Shown: positions 11,762 to 23,938 of the stretch, one piece after another | Numbering within the stretch: position 1 is the stretch's first letter | Layout of the letters: the number at the start of each line of letters is the position of its first letter | From: Apodemus sylvaticus | Taxonomy: Eukaryota > Chordata > Mammalia > Rodentia > Muridae | DNA length: 64,000 nucleotides | Direction: 5' to 3' | NCBI RefSeq assembly: GCF_947179515.1 | Contig: NC_067473.1 | Span: 106,345,282-106,409,281, forward strand | Program-made: the position numbers and the translations under genes | The notes under the pieces: model-generated | The model's database searches: none | What the model saw: the letters and a program-made list of their open reading frames with translations, nothing else | What the model was told of the DNA's origin: nothing

Positions 11762-12162
11762 GGTTCTTTTCCTTGAAGCTGAAGGACAGTAAAGTCAAAA
11801 CTCTGAGGTCTTTTAGTTTGGGCACTTGACAAAAAGAAGGAAATTACTTCAAAATCCTGTTTGTTGCTTCCTTTTTGCTTTAGTCACCTTTGACCATGGA
11901 AGATTTACTACTAAATATTTTGAGAATATTTTCTTGTACCGATTTTTGTGTGCATACAATGTGGTATTGAGAGTTTTTTTTTTCATTTTACTATATGAAA
12001 TAAAAGCCATTAAGTTCCTTCTAACTCTAATACTCTGCTAAAAATTGTGAATTCTCACATATATTTGTGAAGTATATGCTGTACTTAGGTCAGTTTCTTC
12101 ATTCCCTCATATATTTTTTGTGATTTTTTTTCAGTTTAATGTCCCATGTACACACATATATG
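11762..12162. other. Unassigned sequence
   Basis: AT-rich, with nothing recognised. Confidence 0.5.
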
Positions 12163-12306
12163 CATTAGGAGGAAGATAACACAGTAAGTAAAATTTCATG
12201 AGACAAAGTTTCTCAATTTGAGTTCAGTCTCTGGGGCATGCATGGTAGAAGAGAAATGACTTCCATGAGCTATCTTTTAACCTCTACATGTGTACTGTAG
12301 TGTGCT

Positions 12307-12309
<3 letters not shown>
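12163..12309 (+). repeat. B3-related SINE (diverged)
   Basis: Order of motifs: aggaagataacacagtaagt, tgagttcagtctctggggca, atggtagaagagaaatgact, then taacctctacatgtgtactg. This matches the B3-type layout with a -TGGAAGGAGAG- middle and a CCTCCACATGTG end, followed by CA repeats. Confidence 0.65.

Positions 12310-12342
<33 letters not shown>
12310..12342. repeat. (CA)n microsatellite
   Basis: About 16 CA units forming the tail of the preceding SINE. Confidence 0.98.
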
Positions 12343-12344
<2 letters not shown>

Positions 12345-13531
12345 ACAGCAAATTCACATGGCTCAGATTAGAATAAATGCCAAATTAAAATTCTTGTTTG
12401 ATAACTAACTGCAATACTAGTAGTCACCTCAAATTGAAATTTAGAATCCCTAAATTAAAAATACAAAGATAAGAATGCTGCACACATAAGGCATTGGCAT
12501 ATGTGATCTAACACACTTATCCTGTTTGGTGTAAAATAAGACTTGTTCTTGTTCAAATGCAGGAATTCTTCAGGCTGTAGTAATGCAGGTACACTCATAT
12601 CACTGTGCAATAACGTTGAACAACCATGTGAAACAACCTCTTCCATCCTTTCCATATTAATTTATTTTTCTGTGTTAACTAGAGTGTTGTTTCCCTGTAA
12701 ATGCATCACCCAGACTTCCTGCCCTTATCACTTGTGGTTAGCTATTTGTGTCTTAGCCTTTGTTAAACAATGAGAGTTGTTGATTGTTTAGTTATTGTTG
12801 TAACCACAACAGAACTTTACTAGGTCTTCCGGCAACCTTCAATGCACTTAGCCTAACTCATTATTTTTGAATTAATATCTACATCAATGGGGTTATCTTC
12901 CTTGTTGTGCTGGTTTGTTTTAATTATGTTTAGTTTTTCAGGAGCAATTCTTTTGTAAAAGTTCCTAAGTCACCTCTAATATATTACCTTAAAATATTTA
13001 ATCAATTTTAGTCAAGTTAAGATGTCTATGATATATTATTTGTAAAACATCGAAGTGTTTTATGATTAATATGATAATTTTATCCTTCGGGACACATAAA
13101 TATGGTCCCAATAGGTAAGTAACCCTTACATTTGAAAAGATGCTTATTTTGCCATTATTGTATGAAATGTTTTTTAAAATACCATTTAATTAAGGCTTAA
13201 TTCCAGTGTTACTCATTCTTTTTTCAAATTGTGCTTGGTTTCTGTTGACAATGATCATGGCATATTGAAATGTTCTATTTCATAGTGATGGAACTGTGTG
13301 AGTGTTTACTGCTGGAGAATGGTATTCTTCTATGTTACCAACCATGATTGTTGAAACGTGTAAAATAATGCCATTAGCTTTGATAAAGTGATCAATAGCA
13401 ATGTTTACTATTCACTATTATTTTAAAAGTAGTTTCTTTCTATATCATCTCACGTTTTAATAATACTGATGGTTAATATTAACAGTATTGTAGGTGAAAC
13501 ATTTTTCTTAGAATTCAGAATCTCAACTTCC
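12343..13531. other. Unassigned sequence
   Basis: AT-rich, no recognised repeat. One short frame (12543-12773) has no domain. Confidence 0.5.
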
Positions 13532-16098
13532 TTTCTTAATTTTTTATTACATATTTTCTTTATTTACATTTCAAACGTTTTCCCCTTTCCTCATTTCCCC
13601 TCTGAAAATGCCCTATTCCATACAACCTCCCACTGCTCACCAACCCATCCACTCCTGCTTCCCTATCCTGGCATTCCCCTACGCTGGGGCATCAAGCCTT
13701 CACAGGACCAAGGGCCTCTCCTCTCACTGATGTGTCATAAGGCCATCCTCTGCTACATATGCAGCTGAAACTTGGGTCACTCCAAGTATACTCTTTGCTT
13801 GGTGGTTTAGTCCCTGAGAGCTCTGTGGATACTGGTTGATTAATATTATTGCTCCTCCTATGGGGCTGCAAGCCCCTTCAGCACCTAGGGTCCTTTCTCT
13901 AGCTCCTCCATTGGGGACCCTGAGCTCTGTCCATTAGTTGGCTGTGAGCATCCAATTCTGTATTTGTCAGACCCTGGCACAGCCTCTCAGGAGACAGCTA
14001 TATCAGGCTCCTGTCAGCAAGCACTTGTTGTCATTCACAATAGTGTCTTGGTTAGGTAAGCATATATGGGATGGATCCCCAGGTGGGGCAGTCACCTGAT
14101 GGCCTTTCCTTCGGCTTCTGCTGCTTTGTCGCTGTATCCCCTCCCACAGTTATTTGAATCCCCATTCTAAGAAGGACTGAACTAGTCATACTTTGGTCTT
14201 CCTTCTTCTTGAGCTTCATGTGGTCTGTAAATTGTATCTTGGGTATTCTGAGCATCTGGACTAATATCCACTTATAAATGAGTGCATATCATGTGTGTTC
14301 TTTTATTATTGAGTTACCTCACTCAGGATGATATTTTCTGGGTCCATCCATTTGCCTAAGAATTTCATGAAGTCATCATTTTTAATAGGTGAGTAATACT
14401 CCATTGTGTAAATGTGCCATATTTTTCTGTATCCATTCCTCTGTTGAAGGACATTTGAGTTCTTTCTAGCTTCTGGCTATTGTAAATAAGGCTGCTATGA
14501 ACATAGTGGAGCATGTGTCCTTATTACATGTTGGAGAATCCAGAGACTGCCCCACATGCTTGTCCAGTTGAATTTGAAAATTGCTCTTTCTAACTCTATG
14601 AAGAATTGAGTTGGAATTTTGATGGGGATAGCAGTAAATCTACAGATTGCTGTCAGCAAGGTCACTATTTTTACTGTATTTATCCTACCAATCCATGAGT
14701 AAGGGAGTTTTGTCCATCTTCTGGAATCTTCAATTTATTTCTTCAGGGACTTGAAGTTCTCGTCAGACAGATCTTTCACTTGCTTAGAGTCACACCAAGG
14801 AGTTCTATATTGTTTGTGTCTATTGTTAATGGTGTTGTTTCCCTAATTCTTTTCTCAGCCTGTTTATCCTTTGAGTAGAGGAAGGCCACTGATTTGCTTA
14901 AGTTAATTTTATATCCAGCTATTTTGCTGAAGTTTGTTAGGTTTAGGAGTTCTTTGGTAAAATTTTTGGGGTCAGTTAAGTATACTATCATATAATCTGC
15001 AAATAGTATATTTTGACTTCTTCCTTACAATTTGTATCTCTTTGACCTCCTTTTGTTGTCTAACTGTTCAGGCTAGGACTTCAAGCACTACATTGAACAG
15101 TTAGGGTGAGAAAGGACAGCCTTGTCTAGTCTCTGATTTTTGTGGGACTGCTTCAAGTTTCTCTCCATTTAGTTTGATGTTGACTATGGTATGCTGTATA
15201 TTGCTTTTACTATGTTTAGGTGTGGGCCTTGAATTCCTGATCTTTGCAAGATTTTATCATGAAAGGCTGTTAGATTTTTTTCAAAAGCTTTCTCAGCATC
15301 TAATGAGGTGATCATGTTTTTCCTTTGAGTTTGTTTCTAAGTGGATTATGTTGGTGGATTCTATATGGCTCTATATATTGAACCTTCTTTGAATCACTGA
15401 GATGAAGCCTATTTGATCATGATGGATGATTGTTTTGATGTGTTCTCAGGTTCGATTTGCAAGAATTTTATTGAGTATTTTGGCGTCAATATTCATCAGG
15501 GAAATTGGTCTGAAGTTCTCTTTTGTTGTTGGGTCCTTGGATCACTTATATATCAGAGTAATTGTGGCTCCACAGAATGAATTAAGTAGTGTTCCTTCCA
15601 TTTCTAATTTGTGTAATAGTTTGAAGAAATTTGATATTAGGTCTTCTTTGAAGGTCTAATAGAACTCTGCACTAACCCCATCATGTCCTGGTTGGGAGAC
15701 TATTAATGACTGCTTTTATTTCTTTAGGGGTTATGAGACTGTTTGTGTTAGGATCATTTATCTTATCTTGATTTAACTTTGGTACTTGGTATCTATCTAC
15801 AAAAGTGTCCATTTCTGCAAAATTGTTCATTTTCCAGTTTTGTTGAATATAGGCTTTTGTAGTAGGATTTGATGACTTTTTTGGATTTCCTCAATTTCTG
15901 CTGTTATGTCTTCCTTTTCATTTCTGATTTTGTTGGTTTGGATACTATAACTGCTCCCTCTGATTTGTTTGGCTAAGGGTTTATCTCTTTTCTTGATTTT
16001 CACAAAGAACCAGCTCCTGGTTTGGTTGATTCTTTATATAGGTCTTTTTGTTTCTACTTGGTTGATTTCAGCCCTGAGTTGTATTATCTTCTCTTATT
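13532..16098 (-). mobile_element. Older LINE-1 with an internal deletion
   Basis: Read on the minus strand this is L1 ORF2 and 3' UTR. The plus strand opens with the reversed terminus (tatttacatttcaaacg), the C-rich 3' UTR to about 14200, then the ORF2 C-terminal region to about 14533 (ending acatgttggagaat). It then jumps to a far upstream ORF2 segment from about 14550 (ttgctctttctaactctatg) that runs through the reverse-transcriptase region to about 16098. Roughly 1.7 kb of ORF2 is missing at the jump (my estimate). Many stops make it a dead copy. Confidence 0.9.
14776..14991 (-). pseudogene. L1 ORF2 reverse-transcriptase region fragment
   Basis: A 71-codon open piece of the decayed ORF2 in the preceding L1. 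It contains KELLNLTNFSKIAGYKINLSK and IRETTPLTI, typical of the ORF2 segment just C-terminal to the reverse-transcriptase active site (the GYKIN motif region). It is bounded by stops and has no independent function. Confidence 0.85.
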
Positions 16099-16225
16099 GC
16101 TTTATTTTTATAAATTGTTACCTTTATTTTGATTTTTTAAATTATTTCTAAAATTTAGAAATAATGGTATAGATAAGTTTTATTTCCTGCTTACAGATTT
16201 ATACACCTAATATAAACATCTGAGC

Positions 16226-16965
16226 AGAATGGCTAAGATTAAAAATTCAGGAGACAGCAGGTGTTGGAGAGGGTGTGGAGAAAGAGGAACACTCCTCCAC
16301 TGCTGGTGGGGTTGCAAAGTGGTACAACCACTCTGGAAATCAGTCTGGCGGTTCCTCCGAAAACTGGGCACCTCACTTCCAGAAGATCCTGCTATACCAC
16401 TCCTGGGCATATACCCAGAGGATTCCCCACCATGTAATAAGGATACATGCTCTACTATGTTCATAGCAGCCCTATTTATAATTGCCAGATGCTGGAAAGA
16501 ACCCAGGTATCCCTCAACAGAAGAGTGGATGCAAAAAATGTGGTATATCTACACAATGGAGTACTATTCAGCCATTAGAAACAATGAATTCATGAAATTC
16601 TTAGGCAAATGGATGGAGCTAGAGAACATCATACTAAGTGAGGTAACCCAGAATCAAAAAGTGAATCATGGTATGCACTCACTAATAAGTAGATATTAAC
16701 CTAGAAAACTGGAATACCCAAAACATAATCCACACATCAAATGAGGTACAAGAAGAAAGGAGGAGTGGCCCCTGGTTCTGGAAAGACTCAGTGAAGCAGT
16801 ATTCGGCAAAACCAGAACGGGGAAGTGGGAAGGGGTGGGTGGGAGGACAGGGGAAGAGAAGGGGGCTTACGGGACTTTCGGGGAGTGGGGGGCTAGAAAA
16901 GGGGAAATCATTTGAAATGTAAATAAATTATATCCAATAAAAAATTAAAAAATTATAAAAATAAG
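16226..16965 (+). mobile_element. Young LINE-1 3' end (rat type)
   Basis: A 5'-truncated L1 that begins in the ORF2 tail (agaatggctaagattaaaaa) and keeps the ORF2 stop, the 3' UTR with the gggaagtgggaaggggtggg purine block, and the terminus aaatgtaaataaattatatc followed by AATAAAAA. It is very close to the L1 ends at 26222-26861 and 29812-30550. It follows the old minus-strand L1 by about 130 bp. No clear target-site duplication was seen. Confidence 0.95.
16229..16699 (+). pseudogene. L1 ORF2 C-terminal fragment (cysteine-rich domain)
   Basis: A 156-codon frame with an intact end. It carries the L1 ORF2 C-terminal cysteine motif CX3CX7HX4C (CWRGCGERGTLLHCWWGC at about residues 13-30), then the conserved WKEP-YPSTEEW and YTMEYYSAIRNNEFMKFLGK stretches. 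The same module occurs at 26222-26617 and, on the minus strand, at 27215-27685. The upstream endonuclease and reverse transcriptase are absent, so this is a truncated, non-functional copy. Confidence 0.95.
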
Positions 16966-17018
16966 TATCTTAAAAAAACAAAAAAACAATAACAAAAACA
17001 AACAAAAAATTTTGTTAT
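16940..17018. repeat. A-rich tail sequence
   Basis: A-rich sequence with interspersed T and C (aaaaaacaaaaaaacaataac) continues the L1 poly(A) tail. It is probably a decayed and extended tail. Confidence 0.75.
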
Positions 17019-17168
17019 TGTTTCTCCATGTGAGACTTCATATCTGGTCACCTTTAACTAGCTTTCTGTATCTTCAATTCTAAATATTTTGTTATGTTAT
17101 ATTTAGAGTGAGTGTTAGTATTGTTTATGTGTGTGATAGAGAGTGAGAGAGAAAAAATTGTGAAAAGG

Positions 17169-17295
17169 TGGTGTGTGTGTGTGTGTGAGAGAGACAGAGA
17201 GACAGAGAGAAAGACAGAGACAGAGACAGAGAGACAGAGAGTCAGAGACAGAGACAGAGAGACAGAGAGATAGAGAGAGGGAGAGAGAGAGAGTT
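17169..17295. repeat. (GT)n followed by (GACAGA)n/(GA)n microsatellite
   Basis: About 9 GT units, then about 105 bases of GAGACAGA-type repeats ending in GAGAGA. Confidence 0.97.
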
Positions 17296-18412
17296 TAAGT
17301 GGAAGACGTTTAGTTTATTCATACTTTTATGTGGTTTTGGATATACTTGCTCCATACCTTTTCAGAGATTTATGATCTTATGGTATCTACACATCTTTCA
17401 TCTATTCTCCTTTTCTACTTTCCTTTTGGAATAGCAAATATGTTTTGGAAGAAAATGTGAAACATCTTCACATACCTAAGACCCTGGTCTAGTTTGCAAC
17501 TCTTGAACCAGAATGACATTTGCTCATTTTCTTCTTATCAGTTCGGCACATTGATCAGTTCATTGATACATTCTTCATCCTCTCTTCTTTTTCATTTCCA
17601 TCTTTTCTATTTGACTCTTTTTAAAATATTCTTTGCATCTCCTGAAACCTCCCATATACTTTTTATATCACACACCCTTTCTTTTAGCATATTTAGCTTA
17701 CTGTCTACATTTCTTGTCTCATTTTTCATGTCAGTGTCATGTTTAATTTGATTCTGCAGATAAGTTTCTTCTTACAATAGTTTCATGTTCTTGTACAATT
17801 GTATATTTCATAATTTTGTTTTAAACACAAAACATTGAGAAGACAATAAATGCTGTCATATTTTACTTGTCCTTAGACATGGACTTGTTTCCCTGTAGTT
17901 ACTTATATGGAGATTTGAGTAAACTCATGTAAACACAATAGGATATGCTTGTGTTTTGTTGCACTTTCACTCAATTAGCAGCCTTCGAAATCTTTTCGCA
18001 ATACATAATGTTAGAATAGTAGTGAAAGGATTTGTTTTTATATAATTTTCATATAATTCTTAGTTAATATAACCTCTTTGCCTGCATTACAAAGAAAGCA
18101 TCTTTTGGGGTTTCTGTTCCTTCCTAAACAATTTTTCCTGTTTTCTTTCTCATGCTTGACAACTATAGAAGCATGAAAGAGACAAAGAAAGTCTTTTATT
18201 TGCTTCAGCCTCAGTCTTGGGCAAATGATGTGTTTCCGACCCTAAAGGCTTTATCCTTTCCAACAGTGATCCTGATCTCACCTCCAGGCACAGTGAATGT
18301 TTGCTCATCTGGCACAGTGACAGCTTTCTCATCTGTCAGGAATAAAAGAGGGGTTTTTCTCTTCTCTCTTCTTCACATCGGGTAAGTATTTATCTCTAGT
18401 CTGTGAACAGCT
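17296..18412. other. Unassigned sequence
   Basis: AT-rich, with no recognised transposon. The frame at 17494-17751 is hydrophobic and serine/phenylalanine-rich, as expected from T-rich DNA, and has no recognisable domain. Confidence 0.5.
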
Positions 18413-18634
18413 TTGCTCAGTTAATTTTCTGTACCTGTGAAGAGGCACCATGGCCAAGGCATGTTATAGGAAAAAGAGGTTTTTTGGGAGCATATGGAGT
18501 CAGAGGGTATGGCCATAACCATCAGGGCAAGAATTGTGGCAGCAAGCAGGAAGGCGTGGTGCTGGAGGAGTACTGAAAACTCACAACTTGAGGCAACAAT
18601 CAAGAGGCAAAAAAAGGAGAGAGAGAGAGAGAAG

Positions 18635-18686
<52 letters not shown>

Positions 18687-18830
18687 TGTAAATATTGTCA
18701 GTCTCTTGAAACTCAGTGATACACCTCCTCCAAGTCCACAGCTCCTAATCTTTCCCAGATTTTTCTCTCCAACTGTTGTCAAGCACTTAACTAGATGCTA
18801 TATGATTCAGTCAAGGTACCATATCTGTCT
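18413..18830 (-). mobile_element. ERVL-MaLR LTR (ORR1-like), diverged
   Basis: The motif order ttctgtacctgtgaagaggc, accatggccaaggcatgtta, gcagcaagcaggaaggcgtg, gtgctggaggagtactgaaa, a GA tract, then gtgatacacctcctccaagt matches the reverse complement of an ORR1-like LTR. The right end is diverged. No second LTR is nearby, so it is solitary. Confidence 0.72.
18617..18684. repeat. (GA)n microsatellite inside the MaLR LTR
   Basis: About 32 GA units with one AGGGG interruption, at the same LTR position as the GA tract at 11474. Confidence 0.98.
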
Positions 18831-20194
18831 GTCAATTCTTTAAGAGATGTCTTCCATGCATACACAGAAAAGTTTCTGAGCAATGTTTAAGAATTGCTTC
18901 ACATCTACTGTTCTTATATTTGGAACCTTGCCATGAGTGCTGTCCTTTCTAGATTCTTTCTCTGATTCCAGAACATCTTATGAGTTCTTAGGGACGGTAT
19001 GTGAAAGATCTGTGTGTTACAATTAAGAATATAATAAATTGTCATCTCTTTACATTCTTACTACCTTACAATAAATATTTAAAGTTAATTATATTTATTA
19101 AAAATTCATGTGAGTGGCTTATACAATAATGTCTGTCTTCCTTAATGAACTCACCTGAGACTGTCTTCCTGATATATTGGGTTATTTGCTTTTTTCAATG
19201 AGTTCAAGTCTCCTATGTGCTCAAAATTTTGTGCTTTTAAAGTTTTCACATTTGGCTTACTTTAAGGAGGAACCTGATGGGTTTTGTATGTTCTTCATAC
19301 TAACAAAATGTTAAATTTATCAGTGACCTTTCATGGTAAATTCCCTATCTCAAATATATAGTTATGATTATTATATGATGATTGGTCTTCGACACTAATT
19401 TGACAGGGTATAGAACCATCCAAGACATATATCTTTTGGATGCATCTGTGAGTGTGTTTTCAGCAGGCTATAAATTAGGAGAGTAGACACAACCACAAAT
19501 GTGTTCTTATATTTGGAACCTTGCCACGGACTGATATTCTTGAATAAATAAAAACTAGAAACTAAAAAAGTCAGTAACAGCAGATGTCCCAGTTTCTGCT
19601 TCCCTATCTACCTAGACACAGACAAGTTACCATCACAGCCATGACTTCCTCTGAATGCTGTTCTTTCCCTGACATAAAGAATTCTGTCTTCTAAAGCCTC
19701 AGGTCCAAGTCAATTCTCATCACCATGAGATGTTTACTCTTAGAATTTGGTCACAGCTAAAATTTAGAATAGCTAAGTAATTTAACATGAAGATAAAAAT
19801 AATTCAGACTGTGTAATCTGGAGATAAAGCTTAGTAAGTTCTACATAGTAAGCATTAATTGACTCCAAAATAATTCTATAAATACCTCCATAGTAAATGA
19901 ATGTTCCACATATTCAAAATTTAAATCAGAGACAGGAAAGGATACTTAAATTCTTCATTTTCAAGGCCTTTCCACCTCTTGTAAAAGAGGAAAGGAAGGA
20001 TTTGGAAGTTATTGAAAGCTGAGTTGCTGTGGGTAAATTAAAAGCATTCAGGATCTCTACAGACCTAAAAGAAAGAACTTTCCACAATCTTCTGTGCTGA
20101 GAGATTCATCTCCTACTGTGATGAAATACTATCCTCAACATTAGTCCTCTAGAACTAGGCACTCTAGAATTTTTTTTTATAACAGATGCATCAG
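18831..20194. other. Unassigned sequence
   Basis: About 1.4 kb with no recognised repeat, RNA or gene. Confidence 0.5.
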
Positions 20195-20430
20195 TTTATC
20201 CTTTTTATTCTTGAAGAGAGAGGGGGGAAGAGACGGAGGGATAGACAGAGAAACAGATAGAGGTGCAGATGCCCTCAGAAGAAAACAGGAGAGGGCATCA
20301 AATCCCTCATAGCTAGAGTTGCAGGCCAGGAAATTGTGAGTCACCAGACATAAGTGTCAGGAACCAAACTCAGGTATCCTGCAAAAGCAATATGCATTCT
20401 TTATCAACTGCTGAGCTGTTTCTCTAACAT
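20195..20430 (-). repeat. B3-type SINE
   Basis: Reverse-complement landmarks: gagagggcatcaaatccctc, agctagagttgcaggccagg, gtgagtcaccagacataagt, caggaaccaaactcaggtat, and ctgctgagctgtttctctaa at the right-hand box A end. It is diverged but in correct order. Confidence 0.75.
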
Positions 20431-23114
20431 CACTCTTTTGTATTCTTCCAAAAGAGAAACAATGAAATACATCTTCAAACATTTGAGTGAATGAATTATT
20501 TAAATTAGGTATATTGTAATGAAACACTGGCTAAAATTAGGTTTTTAATGATAGCAAGCATTGTATACATGTATGCATATTTAAGGTCATCCTTGTTTGC
20601 TTGTAGCACCTGCTGTTCCCACTGTCAGTGAATAGGAGGAGAAGCAAGAAACTGAAGAAAAGCTGTAGCCTTGACTTTCATTTTCCCTTAACTTTGAGAG
20701 AGGCAGTTATTTTTATCTTGCTGATTTATTGATGAGACGTAAGAAAGAAGCCTCTAGTGGTACACTATTCGGAGCTGGATATAAGTATCACGAAAAGCCA
20801 AAAATGATGCTTTGCTTAAAATCATAACAGACCCAACCAGTTCCCTGATTGTGAATCAGAGCTTTTCTGCCTGGTGTTGTTGTTTCAGAAGGATTTCCTT
20901 TCTTGATTAGCTTTCATCCTCACCTGTTCTATACTCCAAAGTCCCTGCTGAGCTGACCCAGAGAATAAAGGTGGTTTTGTGAATTTTTCAATCCTGTTTC
21001 CTGACACTTGGAGTTCAAAGTTTGTCTGAACCCTGTGGAGCTTTTATGATTCACATGCAACTCATGGGCCTTTGAAATTTGCTGGGTAAAAAAAAAGGAA
21101 CAAGGTTTATGGCCCATATTAGATGGAAATCCTAAGACAATTGTGAAATGTTGCGAAAATCTGTTGTATACAACATATATCACAGATGGAACATGAGGAA
21201 CTCCATCTGTCATCTGTGACCCTTGTACATTGCACAGTCCTGAGAACAGAATGCACTCAGAAAAATTCTACCTCTCAGTTGTATGCGTTTGCCTTGTGCA
21301 TGTCTTTACATGACTGCGTATTCCACTGGAGAATGGATTCATTTTATTCTTGGTAAAACAGTGTATTTCAAGCTGCATATAATGACATTCTGTTGGAGGA
21401 GTATAGCCAGAGACATCTTCTCTTCCTAATGTTAATGAAGATATGTAGCTTTGTGATGAATTCCTGAAGAAGGCATAAGAGACTGGCTCTGGAGAAGAAA
21501 TATATGGAGATGGAAGTCGGACCTTGACAAAGGGAAAGCTCTAATAGCAGACTTCGGGTTTTTCTTATTATGTATGGTTCTACAGAAGCTCCATTTCCAA
21601 GGGCCATGACCCTTCAAATCCCATCTGCTAAGAATGGTTTCTAGGTATGAGAGAATAAGGAAAGAAAAGCAGTTAGTAGGCAATGAAGCACAGTTTGTGA
21701 GGTATATGGGCTTCAGGGACTCTGCTTTACTTTATGAATTGCTTCTTTGGTTGGCAAAATGAATCTGTCAGTGATAGCTGTTAATTGATTCCTATGTTCA
21801 GAGTCATAGAGTGTATCCATTTAGATTCACAGCTTGTAAAAGATATGACATTGAAATCACATGAATTAAGTAAGAAATTAACAAGGCCCTGACTCCTAAG
21901 ACAATAGGAGGTAGGAGTTATGAGACTTTATATTTTTAATAATTTACACCTGTAACAACCATTAAAGCAAATTTTTCCTCCAGCATACAATGCCTCCCTA
22001 CACACAAACACACACAGATACACATAGCACACATTTCATGAAAAAGAGAGAGAGAACAATGTCGAAGTCCTTAGATGTGAAGCATGTTTTACAACCCGTT
22101 TTAACTAGTAAAATTCAGAACTGAAGTGTTTTCTGCCCAGTGAGAATTCCATTTACTTATCTCTTCTAGCCAGAAAAGTGGAAGTTTATTAGGAGATAGA
22201 AGGCTGATTGCTTGCACAGATGACTGAGAACCTGGAAATCCACTGCTGTCCTCTGTATGCTTTGTACAAGCAAAAAGTTAATCTTTGTTGTTTTAAGCCT
22301 GTGATGTTTGGAGAATATTTCTTACTACAACAAAATCCTGAACAACACCTCTGTGTATACTTGAATTGAGGATGAAATTAGAGAAGTCTTAAATTAGTTG
22401 TTTAAATTAATCTGCCTTAGGCTTAAGGAGTCCTATACTTGAACATTTGTAAAGACTTGTCTGAGGATTTTATTGTTTGTAGAATGCATCACTTATAGAT
22501 GCTGAATTCTCCACCAAAACAATCTGTTACTATCATCTAAATCTTAGTTCAAATCTTAGGTCAGTGGTGTCTCAGTGCAGGCTGTTCAATTCTTCTGATG
22601 AAGTGAACCTCTTAAGAGATCTGTTATGAATAGTGCTAAGTACACATGCTAACAAGTGAACATTTTTCAAATGTGAAGTAGTTTTTATTTCCTGTTTTCT
22701 AATATTTAACAGGAATGAGAAGTATAAAATTTTAGTTAATTCAGCATAAGCCTGTACATTTCAGTTTGACAACTTTGCACACATAAACTGATTACCTTGA
22801 CTGCCAAAATAGAAAATAAATGTTGAAAGATTCTCATTGGTTTTGGATTACTTGGTTTGAAAAAGAACTGATTCACAATTTAATTACTGATTTTATGGTG
22901 TTTTTCTCAACTATGTGAGTTTAGTTTGTTTTATTGCTTAGCTTGGTTTAGTTTAGGTTTTTAAGCAGGCTGTCTCTGGATAAGCAAGTCTGCACTTCAA
23001 ACTTTTACTGGGCTAATTGTACATCCTTAGTACTGGGAAGAAATACAGATGCACTGCCAAGGCACTTACAGAAATCTTCAGTAATATGTGTGATTCACAT
23101 GTATTTGATCAATT
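20431..23114. other. Unassigned sequence
   Basis: About 2.7 kb with no element I can name. A short CACACA/GAGAGA patch lies at 21998-22055. Frames at 20929-21213 and 21368-21683 have no domain and overlap each other. Confidence 0.5.
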
Positions 23115-23130
23115 AAGAATGGGAATTTTT
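23115..23130. other. Left 16-bp target-site duplication
   Basis: aagaatgggaattttt, identical to 27684-27699. On the minus strand it sits at the poly(A) side of the insertion and is followed by two more Ts and a G-run. Confidence 0.85.
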
Positions 23131-23132
23131 TT

Positions 23133-23485
23133 GGGGGGGGGGCGAGGAAAGGGTTTATTGAGCTTATACTTCCATGCTGTTGTTCATCACTAAAGGAAGT
23201 CAGGTCTGGAACTCAAGCAGGTCAGGAAGCAGGAGCTGATGCAGAGGCCATGGAGGGATGTTTCTTACTGGCTTGCTTTCCCTGGCTTGCTCAGCCTGCT
23301 CTCTTATAGAACCCAAGAATACCAGTCCAAAGGTGGTACCACCCACAAGGGGCCCTCAGCACTTGATAACTAATTGAGAAAATTCTCCACAGTTGGATCT
23401 CATGGAAGCACTTCCCCAACTGAAGCTCCTTTCTCTGTGATAACTCCAGCTTGTGTCAAGCTGACACACAAAACCATCCAGTACA
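23133..23485 (-). mobile_element. MaLR LTR cut off after its polyadenylation signal
   Basis: It matches the LTRs at 40365-40767 and 41910-42308 from gaggaaagggtttattgagc to ccagtaca, but lacks about the first 55 bases of those copies (the part beyond the polyadenylation signal in LTR sense). On the minus strand AATAAA lies at 23159-23154. About 13 bases later the sequence ends in a C-run and A7. That is what a cDNA of a transcript polyadenylated in this LTR would look like. Confidence 0.85.
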
Positions 23486-23798
23486 TACACCAAGTGATGC
23501 TCTGTAAGTTTAGGTCCCAAGTTATCCCTGATTGGCCAATAGTGTTGTCTACAGCCTGTAGCTGGACAGAAGAGGGGTAGGCAATTTTTGGTTCCTGGGG
23601 CTAGGGGTCTCAGGCAGCAGGAGGAGAGAAGAGAGAGGAGGAAGAAGATGTCATGGGGTGGGTGAATCATGACAACATGACCATGAGGGCTGTCCAGTCC
23701 AAGAGCAGCCCAGAGGGAACATGGCAGGTTATAATTCAGGGTTATTGATAGGGAATTAGACATAATAGCTTAGAGGGCAATTATCTGCCCAGCTCTAG
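23486..23798. mobile_element. Second LTR-like block (family not assigned)
   Basis: The block has a gattggccaatagtg CCAAT-type motif, gctggacagaagaggggtag, an A/G-rich middle and a gcaattatctgcccagctct end. This is reminiscent of rodent LTRs, but I cannot name the family or its strand with confidence. It abuts the MaLR LTR directly. Confidence 0.5.
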
Positions 23799-23938
23799 TG
23801 CTTATTATAAATATAAAAGTATTATATATCATATCATATTATATTACATTTATTATATTTATTATATTATATTATATGTGCTTATTATAAATATAAAAGT
23901 TTATAAATATAAAAAGCTTATTATAAATATAGAAGTTT
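23799..23938. repeat. AT-rich tract with three cttattataaatata repeats
   Basis: The motif cttattataaatata(a/g)aagt occurs at about 23801, 23881 and 23917, separated by TATTATATT-type sequence. It lies exactly between the LTR-like block and the L1 ORF1 breakpoint. Confidence 0.85.

Noticed and set aside
16229..16699. A 156-aa cysteine-containing protein that recurs at 27215-27685 (minus) and partly at 26222-26617 and 29812-30295, looking like a small gene family.
   Set aside because: It is the C-terminal end of L1 ORF2 (CX3CX7HX4C motif) in 5'-truncated L1 copies, always followed by the L1 3' UTR and poly(A).
13532..16965. The minus L1 (13532-16098) and plus L1 (16226-16965) considered as one twin-primed insertion.
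   Set aside because: Each has its own complete 3' UTR and they differ in age and subtype, so they are two insertions.
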